Assembly: GCA_004431415.1 (NCBI GenBank)
Contig: QPMI01000342.1
Span: 1 to 26,927 of the forward strand
DNA: 26,927 nucleotides
Direction of reading: 5' to 3'
Origin: Cyanophora paradoxa
Lineage: Eukaryota > Glaucocystophyceae > Cyanophorales > Cyanophoraceae
This document shows positions 18,414 to 26,927 of the stretch, one piece after another (position 1 is the stretch's first letter; the number at the start of each line of letters is the position of its first letter). Position numbers and translations under genes: made by a program. The notes beneath the pieces are model-generated. The model saw only the letters and a program-made list of their open reading frames with translations. It was not told where the DNA came from and ran no database searches.

Positions 18414-20280
18414 CAAGCCACTCAAGCGCGAGCACAGGAGATGACTCGGTTACGGGCGCTGTATCTGTTCGTCGCGCAGGAGCAAGTTCGACTGCTCGAA
18501 CGGTGATGTCCTCGTCTGGTCGGAGTCCGTCATGGTGCGGCACCCGCGCCTCGAGCTCGCTCGAGCTCTGCAGCTCGCCCCCCCTTCGAATTCAAACGAC
18601 AAACCGCTCGTGCCCCGGCCACCGGCCACGTAGGGCATCCCCGGCACAAAGATCGTCGGCTCCCTCCTGGGCAACATCAATAAGGGCAAGAAGCTCGTGC
18701 GTCAGCTTCGATCGCGCGCTGCACACTGTATAGTTCGACTGTGCCAGTGCGAACCCCCTCTCAGCTGCAGGACACGTACACTTTCAAGGTAGAGGATGGC
18801 AGCATCCTCGTCGACATCTGAGCACCTCGCCTCCGCCTCAGGCGCCCTAGCTCTTCAAAGTCCATGACTCAGTGACAGATGCGCGCGCACACTATGCGTC
18901 TCCCCAAGAGGAAGAGCGCGAGTAGTACTGCGTATACAACGAGGCGTAGTATATTGAAACCCGCGGGGATCGCGAGGGCGGGTCTGCTACACGTTCATGG
19001 GCACGGCGCGGGGCAGCTCTTGCGGGGAGAGTACGCGGTCTATGAGGCCATAGCCGATCGCCTCCTCCGGCGCCAGGTAGGGGGACCTGGCCGGTCTTCT
19101 CGGCCAGGATTTCGAGCATGAGTTGCCTGTTCGACATCGCCTCCCGCGCCTTGATGGCGATCTCCGTCGCCTGGCCCTGCGCCCAATATCAACACGGGGC
19201 TCTCCCGCTTGAATGCGCAGCGACAACGCGGACCTGGGCGCTGGTGCGAGGCTGGTTCAGCATGATTGTCGCGTGCGGGAGTGACCCGCGGAAGCCCTGC
19301 GAGACTCCGACCTCAGGGCTTTGAGCGTGCGCAGAGCGGGGCTTTCGTGCCTTCGTGCCGCAGGCAAGGATCATGGCCGCCATCCCGTACGCCTGGCCGA
19401 CACAGATCGCGTGCACCTGCGCACGACAGCGTTAGCCTTGGCATGCGGAGAGAGAGGGCGGGTCTCTGCGGACCTGGGGTTTGATGTACGCCATTGTGTC
19501 GCAGATGGCGAAGGCCTCCGTCTCAAAGCCGACAGTCTCACCTGCGCAGACAAAGGAACGAAAAGAGAGTGAGGGTTTTGAGTGAGGAGACGGAGAGCGA
19601 GCGAGGCCCGATTGAAGGCCTGCCATGGTTAACAAGGCGCACCGTCAGCGCGAGAAGTGCCAGTTGAGTTAATGTACATGATAACGGGCTTCTGGGCTCG
19701 TTGTACTGCAGCCAGAGGAGCTGAGCGCGAGGCGTGGTCAGATGCGCTGACGCTTCGAGCTGGCTGAAACTAAGCACCCGCAAGCTTAACTGCTAAAACA
19801 CCAATCGCGTGTCTATGCGGCCAAGAACGAAAAAAACCCCGCGGCTACCCGCGGACGGTCACACCTGGCATGGGCGAAAATAAGCTCGGTCACGGCCGGG
19901 ACGAGCGGCATGCCGAGGTAGACGATGCGAGAGTTGAGGACCGATTGAGGGAAGGAAGATCCGGACTCTCTGACGGTGGCAGTCGACGTATGAGGCGGCG
20001 GCCGGCGGCCGGCCCGGCCCTCTGACGGTGGCAGTCAACGTATGTGTCCTGACCGTAGTTTTCTTTTTTACGCATTCGTCCGGCACGAGCACGTTGATCC
20101 GTAGTGTTTTTTTTACGCCTTCGTGGCGTACCACGGTACTTCGTGCCCCCCATGGGCCCGGAGGGCTTTCGGCATGCAATGAAACTGAATGAAATGAAAC
20201 ATTGCCTGCTTTGCTTGTATGAGAATCCGATGGCACAGAAAGCTTGTATAAAAATGGTTTTCAAAATAGTGCAGAATATC
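18414..20280 (+). repeat. Array unit 3
   Basis: Sub-family A with the cgcttgaatg variant. Private difference: cttctgggctcg (about 19690) lacks one G present in the others. The linker before it has cccccatggcccgg, one G shorter than neighbours. Confidence 0.9.
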
Positions 20281-22141
20281 CAAGCCACTCAAGCGCGAGC
20301 ACAGGAGATGACTCGGTTACGGGCGCTGTATCTGTTCGTCGCGCAGGAGCAAGTTCGACTGCTCGAACGGTGATGTCCTCGTCTGGTCGGAGTCCGTCAT
20401 GGTGCGGCACCCGCGCCTCGAGCTCGCTCGAGCTCTGCAGCTCGCCCCCCCTTCGAATTCAAACGACAAACCGCTCGTGCCCCGGCCACCGGCCACGTAG
20501 GGCATCCCCGGCACAAAGATCGTCGGCTCCCTCCTGGGCAACATCAATAAGGGCAAGAAGCTCGTGCGTCAGCTTCGATCGCGCGCTGCACACTGTATAG
20601 TTCGACTGTGCCAGTGCGAACCCCCTCTCAGCTGCAGGACACGTACACTTTCAAGGTAGAGGATGGCAGCATCCTCGTCGACATCTGAGCACCTCGCCTC
20701 CGCCTCAGGCGCCCTAGCTCTTCAAAGTCCATGACTCAGTGACAGATGCGCGCGCACACTATGCGTCTCCCCAAGAGGAAGAGCGCGAGTAGTACTGCGT
20801 ATACAACGAGGCGTAGTATATTGAAACCCGCGGGGATCGCGAGGGCGGGTCTGCTACACGTTCATGGGCACGGCGCGGGGCAGCTCTTGCGGGGAGAGTA
20901 CGCGGTCTATGAGGCCATAGCCGATCGCCTCCTCCGGCGCCAGGTAGGGGGACCTGGCCGGTCTTCTCGGCCAGGATTTCGAGCATGAGTTGCCTGTTCG
21001 ACATCGCCTCCCGCGCCTTGATGGCGATCTCCGTCGCCTGGCCCTGCGCCCAATATCAACACGGGGCTCTCCCGCTTGAATGCGCAGCGACAACGCGGAC
21101 CTGGGCGCTGGTGCGAGGCTGGTTCAGCATGATTGTCGCGTGCGGGAGTGACCCGCGGAAGCCCTGCGAGACTCCGACCTCAGGGCTTTGAGCGTGCGCA
21201 GAGCGGGGCTTTCGTGCCTTCGTGCCGCAGGCAAGGATCATGGCCGCCATCCCGTACGCCTGGCCGACACAGATCGCGTGCACCTGCGCACGACAGCGTT
21301 AGCCTTGGCATGCGGAGAGAGAGGGCGGGTCTCTGCGGACCTGGGTTTGATGTACGCCATTGTGTCGCAGATGGCGAAGGCCTCCGTCTCAAAGCCGACA
21401 GTCTCACCTGCGCAGACAAAGGAACGAAAAGAGAGTGAGGGTTTTGAGTGAGGAGACGGAGAGCGAGCGAGGCCCGATTGAAGGCCTGCCATGGTTAACA
21501 AGGCGCACCGTCAGCGCGAGAAGTGCCAGTTGAGTTAATGTACATGATAACGGGCTTCTGGGGCTCGTTGTACTGCAGCCAGAGGAGCTGAGCGCGAGGC
21601 GTGGTCAGATGCGCTGACGCTTCGAGCTGGCTGAAACTAAGCACCCGCAAGCTTAACTGCTAAAACACCAATCGCGTGTCTATGCGGCCAAGAACGAAAA
21701 AAACCCCGCGGCTACCGCGGACGGTCACACCTGGGCGAAAATAAGCTCAGTCACGGCCGGGACGAGCGGCATGCCGAGGTAGACGATGCGAGAGTTGAGG
21801 ACCGATTGAGGGAAGGAAGATCCGGACTCTCTGACGGTGGCAGTCGACGTATGAGGCGGCGGCCGGCGGCCGGCCCGGCCCTCTGACGGTGGCAGTCAAC
21901 GTATGTGTCCTGACCGTAGTGTTCTTTTTTACGCCTTCGTCCGGCACGAGCACGTTGATCCGTAGTGTTTTTTTTACGCCTTCGTGGCGTACCACGGTAC
22001 TTCGTGCCCCCCATGGGCCCCAAGGGCTTTCGGCATGCAATGAAACTGAATGAAATGAAACATTGCCTGCTTTGCTTGTATGAGAATCCGATGGCACAGA
22101 AAGCTTGTATAAAAATGGTTTTCAAAATAGTGCAGAATATC
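20281..22141 (+). repeat. Array unit 4
   Basis: Sub-family A over the Rieske part, but its ClpR end and linker carry the B-type forms: cacctgggcgaaaataagctcag without the extra cat of units 1-3, and acgccttcgtcc for acgcattcgtcc in the following linker. It is therefore the transition unit between the two sub-families. Confidence 0.9.
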
Positions 22142-23998
22142 CAAGCCACTCAAGCGCGAGCACAGGAGATGACTCGGTAACGGGCGCTGTATCTGTTCGT
22201 CGCGCAGGAGCAAGTTCGACTGCTCGAACGGTGATGTGCTCGTCTGGTCGGAGTCCGTCATGGTGCGGCACCCGCGCCTCGAGCTCGCTCGAGCTCTGCA
22301 GCTCGCCCCCCCTTCGAATTCAAACGACAAACCGCTCGTGCCCCGGCCACCGGCCACGTAGGGCATCCCCGGCACAAAGATCGTCGGCTCCCTCCTGGGC
22401 AACATCAATAAGGGCAAGAAGCTCGTGCGTCAGCTTCGATCGCGCGCTGCACACTGTATAGTTCGACTGTGCCAGTGCGATCCCCCTCTCAGGACACGTA
22501 CACTGTCAAGGTAGAGGATGGCAGCATCCTCGTCGACATCTGAGCACCTCGCCTCCGCCTCAGGCGCCCTAGCTCTTCAAAGTCCATGACTCAGTGACAG
22601 ATGCGCGCGCACACTATGCGTCTCCCCAAGAGTAAGAGCGCGAGTAGTACTGCGTATACAACGAGGCGTAGTATATTGAAACCCGCGGGGATCGCGAGGG
22701 CGGGTCTGCTACACGTTCATGGGCACGGCGCGGGGCAGCTCTTGCGGGGAGAGTACGCGGTCTATGAGGCCATAGCCGATCGCCTCCTCCGGCGCCAGGT
22801 AGGGGGACCTGGCCGGTCTTCTCGGCCAGGATTTCGAGCATGAGTTGCCTGTTCGACATCGCCTCCCGCGCCTTGATGGCGATCTCCGTCGCCTGGCCCT
22901 GCGCCCAATATCAACACGGGGCTCTCCCGCTCGAATGCGCAGCGACAACGCGGACCTGGGCGCTGGTGCGAGGCTGGTTCAGCATGATTGTCGCGTGCGG
23001 GAGTGACCCGCGGAAGCCCTGCGAGACTCCGACCTCAGGGCTTTGAGCGTGCGCAGAGCGGGGCTTTCGTGCCTTCGTGCCGCAGGCAAGGATCATGGCC
23101 GCCATCCCGTACGCCTGGCCGACACAGATCGCGTGCACCTGCGCACGACAGCGTTAGCCTTGGCATGCGGAGAGAGAGGGCGGGTCTCTGCGGACCTGGG
23201 GTTTGATGTACGCCATTGTGTCGCAGATGGCGAAGGCCTCCGTCTCAAAGCCGACAGTCTCACCTGCGCAGACAAAGGAACGAAAAGAGAGTGAGGGTTT
23301 TGAGTGAGGAGACGGAGAGCGAGCGAGGCCCGATTGAAGGCCTGCCATGGTTAACAAGGCGCACCGTCAGCGCGAGAAGTGCCAGTTGAGTTAATGTACA
23401 TGATAACGGGCTTCTGGGGCTCGTTGTACTGCAGCCAGAGGAGCTGAGCGCGAGGCGTGGTCAGATGCGCTGACGCTTCGAGCTGGCTGAAACTAAGCAC
23501 CCGCAAGCTTAACTGCTAAAACACCAATCGCGTGTCTATGCGGCCAAGAACGAAAAAAACCCCGCGGCTACCCGCGGACGGTCACACCTGGGCGAAAATA
23601 AGCTCAGTCACGGCCGGGACGAGCGGCATGCCGAGGTAGACGATGCGAGAGTTGAGGACCGATTGAGGGAAGGAAGATCCGGACTCTCTGACGGTGGCAG
23701 TCGACGTATGAGGCGGCGGCCGGCGGCCGGCCCGGCCCTCTGACGGTGGCAGTCAACGTATGTGTCCTGACCGTAGTGTTCTTTTTTACGCCTTCGTCCG
23801 GCACGAGCACGTTGATCCGTAGTGTTTTTTTTACGCCTTCGTGGCGTACCACGGTACTTCGTGCCCCCCATGGGCCCCAAGGGCTTTCGGCATGCAATGA
23901 AACTGAATGAAATGAAACATTGCCTGCTTTGCTTGTATGAGAATCCGATGGCACAGAAAGCTTGTATAAAAATGGTTTTCAAAATAGTGCAGAATATC
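22142..23998 (+). repeat. Array unit 5
   Basis: Sub-family B: ggtaac, gatgtgctcg, gatccccctctcag followed directly by GACACG, cactgtcaagg, agagtaag and cgctcgaatg. Except for gatgtgctcg these match the source locus, so B units keep the ancestral state at most sites. Confidence 0.9.
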
Positions 23999-25855
23999 CA
24001 AGCCACTCAAGCGCGAGCACAGGAGATGACTCGGTAACGGGCGCTGTATCTGTTCGTCGCGCAGGAGCAAGTTCGACTGCTCGAACGGTGATGTGCTCGT
24101 CTGGTCGGAGTCCGTCATGGTGCGGCACCCGCGCCTCGAGCTCGCTCGAGCTCTGCAGCTCGCCCCCCCTTCGAATTCAAACGACAAACCGCTCGTGCCC
24201 CGGCCACCGGCCACGTAGGGCATCCCGGCACAAAGATCGTCGGCTCCCTCCTGGGCAACATCAATAAGGGCAAGAAGCTCGTGCGTCAGCTTCGATCGCG
24301 CGCTGCACACTGTATAGTTCGACTGTGCCAGTGCGAACCCCCTCTCAGCTGCAGGACACGTACACTTTCAAGGTAGAGGATGGCAGCATCCTCGTCGACA
24401 TCTGAGCACCTCGCCTCCGCCTCAGGCGCCCTAGCTCTTCAAAGTCCATGACTCAGTGACAGATGCGCGCGCACACTATGCGTCTCCCCAAGAGTAAGAG
24501 CGCGAGTAGTACTGCGTATACAACGAGGCGTAGTATATTGAAACCCGCGGGGATCGCGAGGGCGGGTCTGCTACACGTTCATGGGCACGGCGCGGGGCAG
24601 CTCTTGCGGGGAGAGTACGCGGTCTATGAGGCCATAGCCGATCGCCTCCTCCGGCGCCAGGTAGGGGACCTGGCCGGTCTTCTCGGCCAGGATTTCGAGC
24701 ATGAGTTGCCTGTTCGACATCGCCTCCCGCGCCTTGATGGCGATCTCCGTCGCCTGGCCCTGCGCCCAATATCAACACGGGCTCTCCCGCTCGAATGCGC
24801 AGCGACAACGCGACCTGGGCGCTGGTGCGAGGCTGGTTCAGCATGATTGTCGCGTGCGGGAGTGACCCGCGGAAGCCCTGCGAGACTCCGACCTCAGGGC
24901 TTTGAGCGTGCGCAGAGCGGGGCTTTCGTGCCTTCGTGCCGCAGGCAAGGATCATGGCCGCCATCCCGTACGCCTGGCCGACACAGATCGCGTGCACCTG
25001 CGCACGACAGCGTTAGCCTTGGCATGCGGAGAGAGAGGGCGGGTCTCTGCGGACCTGGGGTTTGATGTACGCCATTGTGTCGCAGATGGCGAAGGCCTCT
25101 GTCTCAAAGCCGACAGTCTCACCTGCGCAGACAAAGGAACGAAAAGAGAGTGAGGGTTTTGAGTGAGGAGACGGAGAGCGAGCGAGGCCCGATTGAAGGC
25201 CTGCCATGGTTAACAAGGCGCACCGTCAGCGCGAGAAGTGCCAGTTGAGTTAATGTACATGATAACGGGCTTCTGGGGCTCGTTGTACTGCAGCCAGAGG
25301 AGCTGAGCGCGAGGCGTGGTCAGATGCGCTGACGCTTCGAGCTGGCTGAAACTAAGCACCCGCAAGCTTAACTGCTAAAACACCAATCGCGTGTCTATGC
25401 GGCCAAGAACGAAAAAAACCCCGCGGCTACCGCGGACGGTCACACCTGGGCGAAAATAAGCTCAGTCACGGCCGGGACGAGCGGCATGCCGAGGTAGACG
25501 ATGCGAGAGTTGAGGACCGATTGAGGGAAGGAAGATCCGGACTCTCTGACGGTGGCAGTCGACGTATGAGGCGGCGGCCGGCGGCCGGCCCGGCCCTCTG
25601 ACGGTGGCAGTCAACGTATGTGTCCTGACCGTAGTGTTCTTTTTTACGCCTTCGTCCGGCACGAGCACGTTGATCCGTAGTGTTTTTTTACGCCTTCGTG
25701 GCGTACCACGGTACTTCGTGCCCCCCATGGGCCCCAAGGGCTTTCGGCATGCAATGAAACTGAATGAAATGAAACATTGCCTGCTTTGCTTGTATGAGAA
25801 TCCGATGGCACAGAAAGCTTGTATAAAAATGGTTTTCAAAATAGTGCAGAATATC
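23999..25855 (+). repeat. Array unit 6 (mosaic)
   Basis: B-type at ggtaac and gatgtgctcg (about 24034-24096), A-type at aaccccctctcagctgcag and cactttcaagg (about 24335-24370), B-type again at agagtaag (about 24492). It also has private single-base deletions (catcccggca, gtaggggacc, acacgggctc, acgcgacctg). Confidence 0.9.
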
Positions 25856-26927
25856 CAAGCCACTCAAGCGCGAGCACAGGAGATGACTCGGTAACGGGCG
25901 CTGTATCTGTTCGTCGCGCAGGAGCAAGTTCGACTGCTCGAACGGTGATGTGCTCGTCTGGTCGGAGTCCGTCATGGTGCGGCACCCGCGCCTCGAGCTC
26001 GCTCGAGCTCTGCAGCTCGCCCCCCCTTCGAATTCAAACGACAAACCGCTCGTGCCCCGGCCACCGGCCACGTAGGGCATCCCCGGCACAAAGATCGTCG
26101 GCTCCCTCCTGGGCAACATCAATAAGGGCAAGAAGCTCGTGCGTCAGCTTCGATCGCGCGCTGCACACTGTATAGTTCGACTGTGCCAGTGCGATCCCCC
26201 TCTCAGGACACGTACACTGTCAAGGTAGAGGATGGCAGCATCCTCGTCGACATCTGAGCACCTCGCCTCCGCCTCAGGCGCCCTAGCTCTTCAAAGTCCA
26301 TGACTCAGTGACAGATGCGCGCGCACACTATGCGTCTCCCCAAGAGGAAGAGCGCGAGTAGTACTGCGTATACAACGAGGCGTAGTATATTGAAACCCGC
26401 GGGATCGCGAGGGCGGGTCTGCTACACGTTCATGGGCACGGCGCGGGGCAGCTCTTGCGGGGAGAGTACGCGGTCTATGAGGCCATAGCCGATCGCCTCC
26501 TCCGGCGCCAGGTAGGGGGACCTGGCCGGTCTTCTCGGCCAGGATTTCGAGCATGAGTTGCCTGTTCGACATCGCCTCCCGCGCCTTGATGGCGATCTCC
26601 GTCGCCTGGCCCTGCGCCCAATATCAACACGGGGCTCTCCCGCTCGAATGCGCAGCGACAACGCGGACCTGGGCGCTGGTGCGAGGCTGGTTCAGCATGA
26701 TTGTCGCGTGCGAGAGTGACCCGCGGAAGCCCTGCGAGACTCCGACCTCAGGGCTTTGAACGTGCGCAGAGCGGGGCTTTCGTGCCTTCGTGCCGCAGGC
26801 AAGGATCATGGCCGCCATCCCGTACGCCTGGCCGACACAGATCGCGTGCACCTGCGCACGACAGCGTTAGCCTTGGCATGCGGAGAGAGAGGGCGGGTCT
26901 CTGCGGACCTGGGGTTTGATGTACGTT
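25856..26927 (+). repeat. Array unit 7 (cut by window end; mosaic)
   Basis: B-type through gatccccctctcag and cactgtcaagg (about 26193-26220), then A-type at agaggaag (about 26344), and private changes further on (gcgagagtgacc, ctttgaacgtg). The window ends inside the copied ClpR exon 5 region. Confidence 0.9.

Larger units (their letters stand above)
14672..26927 (+). repeat. Tandem array of chimeric ClpR/Rieske pseudogene units
   Basis: Unit starts (word caagccactcaagcg) are at 14672, 16549, 18414, 20281, 22142, 23999 and 25856, so periods are 1877, 1865, 1867, 1861, 1857 and 1857 bp; the seventh unit runs off the window. Each unit is an inverted copy of about 7058-8715: on the plus strand the last three Rieske exons, the intergenic spacer, then ClpR exons 8 to 3 on the minus strand, followed by a linker. 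Near-identity over more than 1.8 kb points to recent or concerted expansion. The true copy number beyond the window is unknown. Confidence 0.96.

Noticed and set aside
15382-26919. Many recurring 60-160 codon frames in the array units on both strands
   Set aside because: They are antisense or frame-shifted readings of copied ClpR and Rieske exons and introns. The same frames appear over the source genes, where the true exons are known from family alignment.
14672-26927. Array as a transposon, CRISPR or rDNA-like gene cluster
   Set aside because: Units are long, carry introns and 3' gene fragments, lack terminal inverted repeats, transposase, spacer variation and any rRNA sequence.
14672-26927. 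Array units as functional extra ClpR or Rieske genes
   Set aside because: All units lack ClpR exons 1-2 and part of 3, share a frame-breaking deletion in exon 8, and lack both Rieske cluster-binding exons.

Overview
This window reads as nuclear DNA of a GC-rich, intron-rich, plastid-bearing unicellular alga. It holds four recognisable protein genes split by short introns (31 to about 420 bp), one eukaryotic tRNA-Tyr gene with an intron after the anticodon, and no operon-like layout. The closest guess is a glaucophyte such as Cyanophora. The plastid-type ClpR protein begins Met-Ala-Ala-Phe-Val, and a phenylalanine near the N terminus is typical of glaucophyte and red-algal plastid targeting. 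The high intron density argues against most red algae. This assignment is inference.

Left part (1-9819), the genes. A fragment of an unrecognised gene lies at 124-425 (-). A complete enoyl-CoA reductase gene of the very-long-chain fatty acid elongation cycle (1152-2710, -, ten exons, 320 residues) is divergent from a PlsC-type lysophosphatidic acid acyltransferase gene (3460-5357, +, nine exons, about 349 residues). One makes acyl chains and the other places acyl chains on glycerolipids. Then come a non-catalytic plastid Clp protease subunit, ClpR (6627-8147, +, eight exons, about 307 residues), and, convergent with it, a small Rieske [2Fe-2S] protein (8313-9599, -, about 140 residues, mitochondrial-looking presequence). 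The intron-containing tRNA-Tyr is at 9729-9819 (-). I joined exons by hand using splice signals, phase and family alignment. The exon sums are whole codons for all four genes.

Middle part (9820-14671). I recognise no gene here. It is a patchwork of direct repeats: a 336-bp pair more than 3 kb apart, a 260-bp tandem, a 115-bp pair, a 30-bp tandem and a spaced GGGTGATKCC motif.

Right part (14672 to the window end). A tandem array of about 1.86-kb units has six complete copies and a seventh cut by the window edge. Each unit is an inverted partial copy of the ClpR/Rieske tail-to-tail region (about 7058-8715) joined to a linker of about 200-300 bp. All units lack the 5' exons of both genes and share a deletion of about 124 bp in ClpR, so they are pseudogene copies that spread after one founding event. 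Diagnostic bases show two sub-families (units 1-4 and 5-7) with mosaic units 6 and 7, as expected of unequal crossing-over or gene conversion.

The most notable signals are the amplified inverted ClpR-Rieske array, a well-formed U12-type AT-AC intron in the enoyl-CoA reductase gene, 5' splice sites dominated by GTGCG/GTCCG rather than GTAAG, and a 417-bp intron that is almost entirely pyrimidine and C-rich.
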